Shown here in pieces: positions 1 through 8,244 of a DNA stretch of 64,000 bases; the first letter of the stretch is position 1, and each line of letters starts with the position of its first letter. The DNA comes from Caulobacteraceae bacterium (GTDB lineage Bacteria > Pseudomonadota > Alphaproteobacteria > Caulobacterales > Caulobacteraceae). The notes beneath the pieces are model-generated. The model worked only from the letters and a program-made list of their open reading frames with translations, did not search any database and was not told the DNA's origin. The stretch lies in the NCBI GenBank assembly GCA_947475465.1, contig CANJLK010000002.1, positions 1 through 64,000 of the forward strand, in the 5' to 3' direction. The position numbers and the translations under genes were made by a program.

Positions 1-312
1 AACCAGATCGTGGAAACCCACTATCCGGGCATCAAGCAGAAGCTGGTCGCCGAGGCGCTGCGCATCTTCTACGACATGCGCAAGGTGCCCGGCCTGAAGA
101 AGAAGCCGTCGACCTCGGAACTTCTGGACTGGCTCAAGCTCCTGATGGTGGAGGATATCGACGCCGACACCCTGGCCGAGAAAGACCCCACCAAGCTGAT
201 CCCGCCGCTGCACGGCGCGCTGCTCAAGAACGAGCAGGATGTCCATCTTTTCGAGCGCCTCGCGTTCCTGGCCCGGCGCGAAGGCGCGGGGTCCCGGCCG
301 GGCCAGTCCTGA
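1..312 (+). CDS. MoxR-family AAA+ ATPase, C-terminal part (5' end outside window)
   Basis: The reading frame is open from base 1 (Asn-Gln-Ile-Val), so this is the last 103 residues of a gene that begins upstream. The visible part resembles the helical lid at the C-terminus of MoxR-type AAA+ ATPases: an ETHYPGIKQKL start, then a basic stretch VPGLKKKPSTSELLDWLK and a KDPTKLIPPLHGALLKNEQD segment. MoxR ATPases are chaperone-like machines that usually act with a von Willebrand factor A domain partner to mature or insert metal centres. Walker motifs are not visible because they lie outside the window. No partner gene follows; the next gene is an unrelated lipoprotein 77 bases downstream. The family call rests on recalled similarity of the C-terminal region only. 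Confidence 0.75.
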   Translation, partial: NQIVETHYPGIKQKLVAEALRIFYDMRKVPGLKKKPSTSELLDWLKLLMVEDIDADTLAEKDPTKLIPPLHGALLKNEQDVHLFERLAFLARREGAGSRPGQS

Positions 313-389
313 ACGGCCTTACCGCGAATTCACTCGATTTCTGAAGGGGCTCCGGTCACGTTCCCGGCGAATGGACGGAGCCCGCCCCT

Positions 390-1169
390 ATGAAGTCCCT
401 GATTTTCCTCGCCGCCTCGGTCGCGGCCCTGTCAACCGCCGCCTGCACGCCGCCGATGAAGCCGGCCCGCACGGCACTCGACTGCCCCGCATCGCAGGGC
501 TCGTTCAAGCGCGACAGCATCTCGGCCGACCGCAGGAGTTGCGCCTACAGCACCGCCTCAGGCGACCAGATCGAACTGCGCCTGGTGCCGGTCTCCACCA
601 GCCCCGACATCACACTCAAGCCTATTGAGGACCAGGTGCGCGCGGAGGTCGGCTCGACCATCGAGCCTGAAAGCGCGGAGACCGCCGACACCGCGCGGAA
701 GGATGCCGACGCGGCGCTCAAGAACGCCGACGCCGCCAAGGCCGACGCACAGCGGGCCGAAGCCGAGGCCCGAGAGGACACCAAGGGCGTCTCGGTGTCA
801 GGTCACGGCGACAAGGCGCAGATCGACCTGCCCGGCATCCACATCACTGCCGACGACATCCATAACAAGGCCTCCGTGCGGGTCGGCGGCATCATCAAGG
901 TCGACGCCAGCGACGACGGCGAGATCAGCCGCGTCGCCCGCGACGTACGCCTGCGCGGCGACATGTTCTCGCCCGAGCGGCGCGGGTTCCGCGCCGCCTA
1001 TGTCGTCGTGAAGAACGAGACGACGGGCCGGTTCAGGACCATCGGCTACGAGGCCGGCGGCCCCAAGCAGGGCCCGCTGGCGGTCGCCATCGTCCGCGCC
1101 ATCAAGGGTCACCACGACGACATCATCGAGGCGTCGCGCAAGCTCGTGCGCATCAACGGCGGGATCTAG
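390..1169 (+). CDS. Hypothetical lipoprotein with Ala-rich coiled-coil segment
   Basis: A 259-residue protein beginning with a lipoprotein signal peptide; the lipobox LSTAAC puts the lipidated Cys at about residue 19, so the product is probably anchored in the envelope. Residues about 90-135 form a highly charged Ala/Asp/Lys/Glu repeat resembling a coiled coil (AADTARKDADAALKNADAAK type). The C-terminal half is mixed alpha/beta, with GIHITADDIHNKASVRVGG followed by a segment that may be a DUF-type beta domain. I do not recognise a family. A GGACGGAG ribosome binding site precedes the ATG. The next gene is convergent, with only 39 bases between, and no clear terminator is seen. Probably a lineage-specific envelope protein; function unknown. 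Confidence 0.75.
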   Translation: MKSLIFLAASVAALSTAACTPPMKPARTALDCPASQGSFKRDSISADRRSCAYSTASGDQIELRLVPVSTSPDITLKPIEDQVRAEVGSTIEPESAETADTARKDADAALKNADAAKADAQRAEAEAREDTKGVSVSGHGDKAQIDLPGIHITADDIHNKASVRVGGIIKVDASDDGEISRVARDVRLRGDMFSPERRGFRAAYVVVKNETTGRFRTIGYEAGGPKQGPLAVAIVRAIKGHHDDIIEASRKLVRINGGI

Positions 1170-1208
1170 GGCGAGGTCCCAGAAATCCCGCCCTGCGCCG
1201 GGCTGGAA

Positions 1209-1583
1209 TCAGTCCGCCTTCTGGACCTCGACGACCTTGTAAGTCAGCGGCCGGCCGTCCTCGTCGGTGACGGTGACATATTCGCCCACGGCGAAGCGGT
1301 GTTCGCCCAGCCGGTGCACCGGCTCGTCATCGGCGCTGTCGCCGTCGTCATAGTCGAAGAACCAACGCGACCCGCGGCGCGCCAGACGGCCGTCCGCCGG
1401 ATCGTCGTCCGGGGTGAACCGGCGCACCACGCAGGCGTCCTTGGATTTCGCATAGGCGGCCGCGTCCAGCAGGCCATCGTCGGTCAGCGGCGCGGTGAGC
1501 GCATAGCCGCGATGGTCGTCGCCGCCGGCGAACTCCGTGCCAGGGTTACGGGCAAGCCGCATGACGATGCGCGACAGGGTCAT
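1209..1583 (-). CDS. Conserved hypothetical protein, 124 aa
   Basis: A small acidic soluble protein without signal peptide or membrane segment. It starts MTLSRIVMRLARNPG, has a central motif RRGSRWFFDYDDGDSADDEPVHRLGEHRF cut by charged residues, and ends in a beta-rich piece (VGEYVTVTDEDGRPLTYKVVEV) that could be a small SH3-like or beta-barrel fold. I do not recognise a named family. It lies 21 bases downstream of the universal stress protein gene on the same strand, so the two are probably co-transcribed. Its job is unknown; the neighbour hints at a role in stress physiology, but that is only context. Confidence 0.7.
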   Translation of the reverse strand: MTLSRIVMRLARNPGTEFAGGDDHRGYALTAPLTDDGLLDAAAYAKSKDACVVRRFTPDDDPADGRLARRGSRWFFDYDDGDSADDEPVHRLGEHRFAVGEYVTVTDEDGRPLTYKVVEVQKAD

Positions 1584-1604
1584 CTCGATTTCCTCGTGAA
1601 ACAG

Positions 1605-2417
1605 CTAGTGAGACAAGAACAGCGAAGGCTGGTCGGCGTTCAACAGGGTCCGCGTCGTACCCCCGAAGATGAATTCCTGCAGCCGCGGGTGGCCGAATGC
1701 CCCGGCCACGAGGATATCGGCCTGCGCCTTTTTCGTGGCGTAAAGCAGCACGGGCGCCGCATCGCCGGAATCCGGCAGCACATCCACCTCGGCCTCCACC
1801 CCGCGCGCGGCGTAGTAGGATTGCAGCCGCTTGGGATCGAAGCTGCGGGAGGTCGCCTTCGGCGCTGCCAGGATCACCACCTTGGCCGCCTTTTCGAGAA
1901 GCGGAAGCGCAAGGCGAGCGGCCCGCGAGGCTTCCTTGCCTCCGTCCCAGGCCACGGCCACGACCCCACCGATCTTCAGCCCTTCACGGGCGATCAGCAC
2001 CGGCCGCTGCTCGTCGGCGAGCATCTGCTGGAAGGCCTCGCCCAGCGGGCCGCGGCCCCGTGCCGGATCGTCAGTGAACACCACCACGTCCGACAGCCGG
2101 CTTTCGGCCGAGAGACCTGCCCAGACCGGCGTCTGCAGGGAGATGAAGCGCTTCTTGGCATAGGAACAGGCGTCCATGACCGCCTGGGCGTTGGCTTCGC
2201 CGGCCCGCGCGGCCTCCTTCAGAGATTCTAGGGCAGTGGTCTGCACCCCGCCCATGAAACCCTCGCCCATCCAGGGCATGACGTCGGCCACGTCGGCCGG
2301 CGTGTAGACCCCGCAGGCCTCCGCGCCGAACGGCTCGGCCAGCATAACCGCCGCCGCCACCGCGGCCGCGTCGCCCGCGCCTCCGGACATCGGCGCAATG
2401 ATACGAGCCCAACTCAT
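1605..2417 (-). CDS. Universal stress protein (tandem UspA domains)
   Basis: A 270-residue protein with two UspA-like halves. The N-terminal half begins MSWARIIAPMSGG, the typical first strand; the second half starts near GGVVAVAWDGGKEASRAAR. The C-terminus has the ATP-binding style signature ADILVAGAFGHPRLQEFIFGG, followed by TRTLL, the usual G-2x-G-9x-G-(S/T) type element of UspA proteins. The ATG at 2417 is chosen over an upstream in-frame ATG because it is preceded by AGGAAGGAA at the right spacing and starts exactly at the domain. Usp proteins bind ATP or AMP and support survival during starvation or oxidative stress. Probably heads a two-gene unit with the small protein downstream. Confidence 0.88.
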   Translation of the reverse strand: MSWARIIAPMSGGAGDAAAVAAAVMLAEPFGAEACGVYTPADVADVMPWMGEGFMGGVQTTALESLKEAARAGEANAQAVMDACSYAKKRFISLQTPVWAGLSAESRLSDVVVFTDDPARGRGPLGEAFQQMLADEQRPVLIAREGLKIGGVVAVAWDGGKEASRAARLALPLLEKAAKVVILAAPKATSRSFDPKRLQSYYAARGVEAEVDVLPDSGDAAPVLLYATKKAQADILVAGAFGHPRLQEFIFGGTTRTLLNADQPSLFLSH

Positions 2418-2531
2418 GGTCTGTTCCTTCCTCGCCTTGACTTCACCAAGGGTCTTGCGCCCGGCAACCTGCATTGATCTTTGTCAGGCCTTGGGTCAGT
2501 GCACGTATCCGACTGTGTAGGGAATGCGCCG

Positions 2532-3179
2532 GTGAGGAAAGGGCTGCGTCGAGCAAATGGGGCGCCCCGGGCGTGGCAGCGGATGCTGTCGGGCCGCCGG
2601 CTGGACCTGCTCGACCCCTCGCCCATGGACATCGAGATCGAGGATATCGCCCATGGCCTGGCCAGGGTCGCGCGGTGGAACGGCCAGACCCTCGGCGAAC
2701 ACGGCTTCTCCGTCGCCCAGCACTCCGTGGTCGTGGAGGAGATCGTGGCCCATATCCAGCCCAGGACGGAACCCCGCTGGCGGCTGGCGGCCCTGCTCCA
2801 CGACGCCTCGGAATATGTGATCGGCGACATGATCTCGCCGTTCAAGGCGGCGCTGGGCATGGATTACAAGACCTTCGAAGAGCGGCTCGAGAACGCCATC
2901 CACGTCCGGTTCGGCCTGCCCGCGAAGACGCCGCCCGAGATCAAGCGCCTGATCAAGACGGCCGACCGGGCCTGCGCCTTCTTCGAAGCCACCCAACTGG
3001 CCGGATTCAGCCATGCTGAGTCGCTGGATTTCTTTGGCGCGCCGCCGGCCGGTTATAGCCTGGTCATCGAGCCTCAGCCCCCGGCCGTGGCCCAGGCGGC
3101 CTATGTCCAGCGCTTCCATACGCTGTCGGCCGCCGCCGGGTACGAATCCACGCCCACAGCCGCCTTCAGCACCGAATGA
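2532..3179 (+). CDS. HD-domain phosphohydrolase (YfbR-like)
   Basis: About 215 residues with an HD metal-binding core: GEHGFSVAQHSVVVEEIV supplies the first His, LAALLHDASEYVIGD the His-Asp pair, and a distal Asp lies in the LIKTADRACAFFEA helix. The layout resembles YfbR-type nucleotidases and related HD phosphohydrolases that act on nucleotides. The start is uncertain: the frame is open from TTG 2481, with GTG at 2499 and 2532; GTG 2532 gives a basic RKGLRR start and is my choice. Its stop overlaps the start of the next gene (ATGA), so it is translationally coupled to the NUDIX-type NAD regulator, which fits a role in nucleotide or NAD metabolism. Confidence 0.78.
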   Translation: MRKGLRRANGAPRAWQRMLSGRRLDLLDPSPMDIEIEDIAHGLARVARWNGQTLGEHGFSVAQHSVVVEEIVAHIQPRTEPRWRLAALLHDASEYVIGDMISPFKAALGMDYKTFEERLENAIHVRFGLPAKTPPEIKRLIKTADRACAFFEATQLAGFSHAESLDFFGAPPAGYSLVIEPQPPAVAQAAYVQRFHTLSAAAGYESTPTAAFSTE

Positions 3180-4159
3180 GCGGGCCCTCCGACAGCGCCG
3201 TGATCATCGGCCTCTCGGCGGTGGTCGTGGCCATCCACGGGGATGAGGCGGTGGTTCTGACCGTGCGGCCGCCCGGGGCCAGCCTGGAGGGCCTGCCCTT
3301 TGGTCCGTTCGATCCATTGGGCCACCGGACCTTCGAACTGGCCATGCGGGCCTTCGTGACAGCCCAGACACTGTTCAATCTGGGGTACGTCGAACAACTC
3401 TACACCTTTGGCGACAAGGGGCGCGACGCGCCCGTGGCGGATATGGGCGCGGGCCTGGGCGGTGCGCAATCGCAGGCCGAGCGGGTGATCTCGGTGGGCT
3501 ATTTGGCCCTGACGCCGGCGGCCATCGACACTCACGCGCCGGACAGCCGTTGGCGGCCGTGGTCGCGGTTCTTCCCTTGGGAAGACTGGCGTGGCGGCCG
3601 GCCCGCCGCCCTGCCGTCGATCGAAGAGGCGCTGCGCCGCTGGGCGGGCGGCGATGCGCAGCGGCTCAGCCGCGCTAGGCTGTTGTTCGCGCTCGACGGC
3701 GCGCCCTGGAACGAAGAGCGGGTGCTGGAGCGCTACGAACTCCTCTACGAGGCGGGCCTCGCCCAGGAAGCGGCGCGCGACCGGCACGAGCCCACAAGCC
3801 CCCTTCCCGCGCCCCTGGTAGCCGCGCTGGGGGAACCCATGCTCTCCGACCACCGCCGCATCCTGGCCACCGCCGTCAGCCGCCTGCGGGGCAAGCTGAA
3901 GTACCGGCCGGTGGTCTTCGAACTTATGCCGGAGGCGTTCACCCTCTCGGCGCTGCAGCGCGCCGTCGAGGCGATCACCGGTGTCGCGCTTCACAAGCAA
4001 AACTTCCGCCGGGCGCTGGAAAGGGCCGAGCTGGTCGAGGGCCTGGGCCGGCTGGATTCCGAGACCGGCGGGCGGCCTGCCGAGTTGTTCAGGTTCCGGC
4101 GCGAGATTCTTGGGGCGCGGCCGGTGTCGGGACTGACGCTTCCGCTGCTGCGGGATTAG
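3176..4159 (+). CDS. NUDIX-type regulator with winged-helix C-terminus (predicted NAD regulator of Alphaproteobacteria)
   Basis: A 327-residue protein. The N-terminal 180 residues look like a NUDIX fold used for ligand sensing (IIGLSAVVVAIHGDEAVVL, then PLGHRTFELAMRAFV and VEQLYTFGDKGRD), but the catalytic Nudix box REXXEE is not present. Residues about 230-320 form a winged-helix-like segment (FELMPEAFTLSALQRAVEAI, then NFRRALERAELVE), as in NrtR-type regulators. From memory, this architecture corresponds to the COG4111-type predicted NAD regulator (NadQ-like), which would repress NAD biosynthesis genes; I treat that name as probable, not proven. Start ATG overlaps the stop of the HD gene. 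Its last 71 bases overlap the convergent fatty acid hydroxylase gene. Confidence 0.7.
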   Translation: MSGPSDSAVIIGLSAVVVAIHGDEAVVLTVRPPGASLEGLPFGPFDPLGHRTFELAMRAFVTAQTLFNLGYVEQLYTFGDKGRDAPVADMGAGLGGAQSQAERVISVGYLALTPAAIDTHAPDSRWRPWSRFFPWEDWRGGRPAALPSIEEALRRWAGGDAQRLSRARLLFALDGAPWNEERVLERYELLYEAGLAQEAARDRHEPTSPLPAPLVAALGEPMLSDHRRILATAVSRLRGKLKYRPVVFELMPEAFTLSALQRAVEAITGVALHKQNFRRALERAELVEGLGRLDSETGGRPAELFRFRREILGARPVSGLTLPLLRD

Positions 4160-5036
4160 CCGCCGCCCACTGGGCCTTCAGCCTGGCGCTGGTGTCGCGG
4201 CTGCCGTCCGGGCTCCAGCCCGGCGGGCCGAACAACCAGCCCAGCGTATGGCGGGGCTGGCGGAGGATGTCCTGGACGATCCCGATCCACTCGTGGAAGG
4301 CGACGCGGAAGATGTTGAATCCGCCCAGGTTCCTGACGATCCCGTAGCGGCAGGCCTCCTCGTCCAGCTCCGGTTGAAATGTTCCGAACAGGCGGTCCCA
4401 AACGATCAGGATCCCGGCATAGTTGCGGTCGAGATAGCGTGGGTTCCGTGCATGGTGCACCCGATGATGCGAAGGGGTGTTGAAAACCGCCTCGAACCAG
4501 GCCGGCATGCGTCGGATCGCTTCGGTGTGGATCCAATACTGGTAAACTAGGCTTAGGCCCTTCTGGATCGCCACCATGGCCGGCGGAAAGCCCAGAAAGG
4601 ACAGTGGCAGCCAGAGCAGCCACGTCCCCGCCAGCCCGCCCGTCCAGGTCTGCCGCAGCGCGGTCGAGAGGTTGTAGTGCTGAGAGGTATGGTGGTTCAC
4701 GTGGCTGGCCCACCAGAACCGACGCTCGTGGCTGATCCGGTGGAACCAATAGTAGGTCATGTCCTCCAGCAGGAAGAGCGCCACCCAGGCCCAGACGGCG
4801 GTCATCGGAATGGCGAACAGCCGGTACTGATAAACCCAGACCGCGGCGGCGAAACTGGCGCCGGCGGTCAGTACGCCGGCCACCTGCGAACCCAGGCCCA
4901 TGCCCAGGGAGACGGCGGTGTCCCTTGTCTCGTAGTGGGCCCTGATCTTGCCGGCGCGCGCCAGGACGATCTCCAGGATCACCGTGGCGATGAAGAAGGG
5001 CGTGGCCAGCTTCACCGGCTCGAAGGCGATACTCAT
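4089..5036 (-). CDS. Sterol desaturase / fatty acid hydroxylase family membrane protein
   Basis: A 315-residue integral membrane di-iron enzyme. It shows the expected His clusters: WFHRISH (HX3H), HVNHH (HX2HH) and, near the C-terminus, HRVHH (HX2HH), with hydrophobic segments before and between them. The family oxidises C-H bonds in lipids, for example sterols, hopanoids or fatty acyl chains; the substrate cannot be read from the sequence. The start ATG 5036 overlaps the stop of the upstream 136-residue gene, so the two are translationally coupled. The C-terminal 25 residues are Ala/Pro/Ser-rich and lie opposite the end of the NUDIX-type regulator gene, a 71-base convergent overlap. Confidence 0.87.
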   Translation of the reverse strand: MSIAFEPVKLATPFFIATVILEIVLARAGKIRAHYETRDTAVSLGMGLGSQVAGVLTAGASFAAAVWVYQYRLFAIPMTAVWAWVALFLLEDMTYYWFHRISHERRFWWASHVNHHTSQHYNLSTALRQTWTGGLAGTWLLWLPLSFLGFPPAMVAIQKGLSLVYQYWIHTEAIRRMPAWFEAVFNTPSHHRVHHARNPRYLDRNYAGILIVWDRLFGTFQPELDEEACRYGIVRNLGGFNIFRVAFHEWIGIVQDILRQPRHTLGWLFGPPGWSPDGSRDTSARLKAQWAAANPAAAEASVPTPAAPQESRAGT

Positions 5037-5443
5037 GCCGCGCGGACCCCACGAACCTTCTCCAGCCCCTGTGGCGGCCAGGCCGGCATGACCAGGGTGG
5101 CGCATGGCGCGCCGGCGTCCGCCAGGTCTATTCTCACCCGCCCATCACGGAAGCTGGCCGCCAGCGCCTGGGCCCAGGGCAGCTGGCGGGCCATATAGGC
5201 GTCGCCCACCTGGCAAAGCACCAGGGCCAGTCCTCCGGACTTGGCCACTGCGCCAGCGCCGTCGCCGGCGATCCAAACGCCGTCAAGGATGCGGCCGGGG
5301 AATTCTTGGGCGAAAAGCGCGCGCGCATAGGCGTCGGTGAGCGGGCTGCCCGGCCGGGCGATCTTCGCCCAGGCCGCCAGCGCGACCAGCAGGGCGATGG
5401 CGACGCCGGAGGCGGCCGTCTGAATGAAGAAGGCGGTATTCAT
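5033..5443 (-). CDS. Hypothetical membrane-anchored protein coupled to fatty acid hydroxylase
   Basis: A 136-residue protein with one N-terminal membrane segment (MNTAFFIQTAASGVAIALL, continuing to about residue 28) and a soluble remainder. The remainder has a hydrophobic GLALVLCQVGDAYMARQLPW patch and a beta-like end (VRIDLADAGAPCATLVMPAW). No family recognised. ATG 5443 is chosen because it starts directly at the hydrophobic segment; the frame is open further upstream but that part is low-quality coding. Its stop overlaps the hydroxylase start, so it is probably a partner, anchor or assembly factor of that enzyme. That role is inferred from coupling alone. Confidence 0.65.
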   Translation of the reverse strand: MNTAFFIQTAASGVAIALLVALAAWAKIARPGSPLTDAYARALFAQEFPGRILDGVWIAGDGAGAVAKSGGLALVLCQVGDAYMARQLPWAQALAASFRDGRVRIDLADAGAPCATLVMPAWPPQGLEKVRGVRAA

Positions 5444-5715
5444 CGCCCCGATCCTCCCGTTTGCCCGGGAGGCTGCGCGCTGAACGGCGATCAGGCAAGG
5501 GAAAGCCCTCGGTGTGCCGGAGGGCCTTTCGCCGCGGCCTTCCCGCGCGGCGGCCGGGGGTCCGCTCGACGCCACAACATGGGCGAACGGCGTATCCGCC
5601 TTACCGGTCACAAGCCACCCGGGGGCGACCGTCGACCTCCGGATGCGAATTTGTCCGTCACCAAATCCCTCGCGCCGCGTTTGGTCAGCCGCAGCAACCC
5701 CCGGGGGACCAGATC

Positions 5716-7827
5716 ATGGCCAAGACACCTTCCAAACGCGCGCCCGCGCCGAAAGCGGCCGCCGCGCCAAGCTCCGTCGGGGTCGGCGGGGAAACCCATC
5801 AGACCGCCTCCGCCGCGGATGCGCGCCTCACCACGAATCACGGCGTACCGCTCAGCGACGACCAGAACTCGTTGAAGGCAGGACCGCGCGGCCCGTCGCT
5901 GCTGGAAGATTTCGTCCTGCGCGAGAAGATCCAGCATTTCGACCACGAGCGGATCCCGGAACGGATCGTCCACGCCCGCGGTTCGGCCGCTCATGGCTAT
6001 TTCGAACTGACCAAGTCCTTGGCCCGGTTCACGCGGGCCAAGATCCTCACGGAGGTGGGAAAGCGCACAGACGTGTTCACGCGGTTCTCGACCGTCGCGG
6101 GCGGCGCGGGATCGGTGGACACGCCGCGCGACGTGCGCGGCTTTGCAGTCAAGTTCTACACCGTCGAGGGCAACTGGGATCTGGTCGGCAACAACATCCC
6201 GGTCTTCTTCATTCAGGACGCCATCAAGTTCCCCGACCTGATCCACGCGGTGAAGATGGAGGCCGACCGCGGCTACCCACAGGCCGCTAGCGCGCACGAC
6301 ACCTTCTGGGACTTCATCGGCCTGATGCCGGAAGCCACCCACATGATCATGTGGGCGATGTCGGACCGCACCTTGCCCCGGTCGCTGCGGATGATGGAGG
6401 GGTTCGGGGTCAACACCTTCCGGCTGCTCAACGACAAGGACGAGCCGACCTTCGTGAAGTTCCATTGGCGTCCCAAACTCGGGACCCAGTCGACCTGCTG
6501 GGACGAGGCGGTCAAGATCGCCGGCGCCGATCCCGATTTCCATCGTCGCGACCTGCATGAAGCCATCGCGGCGGGCGCCTTCCCCGAGTGGGAGTTCGGC
6601 GTGCAGCTGCTGACCCAGGCCGAGGCCGACGCCCTGCCCTTCGACATCCTCGACGCCACAAAGCTGATCCCAGAGGAACTCCACCCCATCGAGGTGGTCG
6701 GCCGGATGGTGCTGGACCGCAACCCGGACAACTTCTTCGCCGAAACCGAGCAATCGGCCTTCCTCCCGACCAATGTGCCGCCAGGGATCGATTTCTCGGA
6801 GGACCCCCTGCTGCAGGGCCGGCTGTTCTCCTATCAGGACACCCAGCTCTCGCGGCTGGGCACCGTGAATTTCCACCAGCTGCCGATCAACCAGGCCAAG
6901 GGCTGCCCGTTCCAGAATATGCAGCGCGACGGCCACATGCAGATGCAGATTCCCAAGGGCCGGGCCAACTACGAGCCCAACAGTCTGGCTGCCGGCGGCG
7001 AGGACGGCGGCCCGCGGGAGGATCCGCAAGGGGGCTTCCGGAGCGCGTCCCTGCAGGCCGAGGGGCCGAAGGCGCGGCTGCGGGCCGAGAGCTTTGCCGA
7101 CCACTACAGTCAGGCCCGGTTGTTCTTCCGCTCACAGACTCCGATCGAGCAGGCCCACATCGCCAGCGCCCTGGTTTTCGAGCTCCCCAAGTGCAGCTTC
7201 GAGCATGTCCGCGCGCGGATTCTCGCCAATCTGCAAAACGTCGACCCGGACCTGGCGACGCGAGTGGCCGACGGGCTGAGCGCCTCCCTGCCGGGCGCCT
7301 CAGCGCCCGCCGCCAAGCCCTTCGACATGGATCCCTCCCCGGCGCTGCGGATCGTCGGCAAGTATCCCGATACTCTGCAGGGCCGGACGCTCGCCATCCT
7401 GGTCACGGACGGCGCCGACCGGGCGGTAGTGACGGGGGTCCGCGCCGCTGCGGAGGCCGAGGGCGCCACGGTCAAGATCGTCGCGCCCAAGGTCGGCGGC
7501 GTCACCCTGAAGGACGGCAAGCGCCTTGCCGCCGACGGTCAACTCGCCGGCGCCCCCTCAGTGCTTTTCGACGCGGTGGCGCTCGTGCTCTCCACCGACG
7601 GCTGCGCTCAGCTGCTGCGCGAAAGCGCGGCGGTGGATTTCGTCTCCAACGCCTTCGTCCACCTCAAGGCCATTGGCTTCACACCGCAGGCCCAGCCCTT
7701 GCTGGACAGAGCGGGCGTGGCGCCTGACGCGGCGATTGTGGACATGTCCGGCGGCGCGAAGCCGTTCATCGTCTCGGCGCGGGGCCGTCAGTGGGACCGC
7801 GAACCCAAGGTGCGCACGCTGGCTTGA
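5716..7827 (+). CDS. katE: Large-subunit monofunctional catalase (HPII type)
   Basis: A 703-residue haem catalase that splits hydrogen peroxide to water and oxygen in the cytoplasm. The distal His is in the [10 protein letters not shown] motif (about His86), the distal Asn in GNNIPVFF (about Asn159), and the haem-ligand Tyr in [14 protein letters not shown] near residue 373. The C-terminal 150 residues (from [15 protein letters not shown]) form the flavodoxin-like domain of large catalases such as E. coli HPII, which explains the length. The frame stays open about 250 bases upstream, but ATG 5716 begins the expected Lys/Ala-rich N-terminal arm. No neighbour suggests an operon; a strong hairpin at 7834 ends the unit. 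Confidence 0.95.
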   Translation: MAKTPSKRAPAPKAAAAPSSVGVGGETHQTASAADARLTTNHGVPLSDDQNSLKAGPRGPSLLEDFVLREKIQHFDHERIPERIVHARGSAAHGYFELTKSLARFTRAKILTEVGKRTDVFTRFSTVAGGAGSVDTPRDVRGFAVKFYTVEGNWDLVGNNIPVFFIQDAIKFPDLIHAVKMEADRGYPQAASAHDTFWDFIGLMPEATHMIMWAMSDRTLPRSLRMMEGFGVNTFRLLNDKDEPTFVKFHWRPKLGTQSTCWDEAVKIAGADPDFHRRDLHEAIAAGAFPEWEFGVQLLTQAEADALPFDILDATKLIPEELHPIEVVGRMVLDRNPDNFFAETEQSAFLPTNVPPGIDFSEDPLLQGRLFSYQDTQLSRLGTVNFHQLPINQAKGCPFQNMQRDGHMQMQIPKGRANYEPNSLAAGGEDGGPREDPQGGFRSASLQAEGPKARLRAESFADHYSQARLFFRSQTPIEQAHIASALVFELPKCSFEHVRARILANLQNVDPDLATRVADGLSASLPGASAPAAKPFDMDPSPALRIVGKYPDTLQGRTLAILVTDGADRAVVTGVRAAAEAEGATVKIVAPKVGGVTLKDGKRLAADGQLAGAPSVLFDAVALVLSTDGCAQLLRESAAVDFVSNAFVHLKAIGFTPQAQPLLDRAGVAPDAAIVDMSGGAKPFIVSARGRQWDREPKVRTLA

Positions 7828-7833
7828 GAACCA

Positions 7834-7859
7834 GGCGCGGCCGCCACCGCGGCCGCGCC
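7834..7859 (+). terminator. Perfect 11-bp GC hairpin after katE
   Basis: GGCGCGGCCGC is followed by a CACC loop and GCGGCCGCGCC, a perfect 11-bp stem starting seven bases after the katE stop. There is no T-run on either side, so it is a stem-only terminator or an mRNA 3' end stabiliser. It lies between convergent genes and could serve both. Confidence 0.6.
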
Positions 7860-7865
7860 CGATCG

Positions 7866-8135
7866 TCACCTAGGCATAGGATGCGCCGCCGGCGCGTTAA
7901 TCGCCGACAGGTCCAGCAGGAACAGCAGCGCGCCCCATTCATCCGTAACGGACACCTGGAAACAGTCGTCCCGCCAAACAGCCCAGGGCCGCTCATCGAT
8001 CAGCTGGGCCATGACCTTGGCCGCCTCGATCCGCGCGGCGTCGTCGTTCTCCAGCAGCGTGCCTTCTTCATCATGGAAAGGCTGGCTGTTCTCGGCGTGA
8101 AAATAATACCGGTGCACCCGACCCCAACGCTCCAA
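7866..8135 (-). CDS. DUF6894-type small protein
   Basis: An 89-residue protein with the DUF6894 pattern: an RYYFHAENSQPFHDEEGTLL start, then conserved acidic and Ala residues (DDAARIEAAKVMAQLI) and a final strand in which a hydrophobic LLFLLDL run replaces the usual amphipathic end. The ATG at 8135 gives six extra residues before the family start; a GTG at 8117 is an equally plausible start. Members of this family are small, common in Alphaproteobacteria and of unknown function. It is a single-gene unit, convergent to katE, with a plus-strand terminator just upstream of its start. Confidence 0.7.
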   Translation of the reverse strand: MERWGRVHRYYFHAENSQPFHDEEGTLLENDDAARIEAAKVMAQLIDERPWAVWRDDCFQVSVTDEWGALLFLLDLSAINAPAAHPMPR

Positions 8136-8193
8136 CTGCGGCGCTTGTAGCTTCGACCGCCCAAGGCGGACGCCCGTTCCTTAGCCGAATGGG

Positions 8194-8226
8194 GCCCGGA
8201 CGGGTGCAGAACCGACCGGGCTTTTT
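8194..8226 (+). terminator. Rho-independent terminator with no obvious plus-strand gene
   Basis: GCCCGG-A-CGG, loop GTGCAGAA, CCG-A-CCGGGC, then TTTTT. This is a canonical intrinsic terminator for plus-strand transcription, located between the starts/ends of two minus-strand genes. It may end a small RNA or katE read-through. Confidence 0.7.
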
Positions 8227-8244
8227 GTTAGTTCCAAGCGCCAC

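Noticed and set aside
5505-5525. Hairpin GCCCTC-N9-GAGGGC followed by CTTT upstream of katE
   Set aside because: Short stem in a divergent promoter region, weak T-run; neither a clear terminator nor a clear operator.
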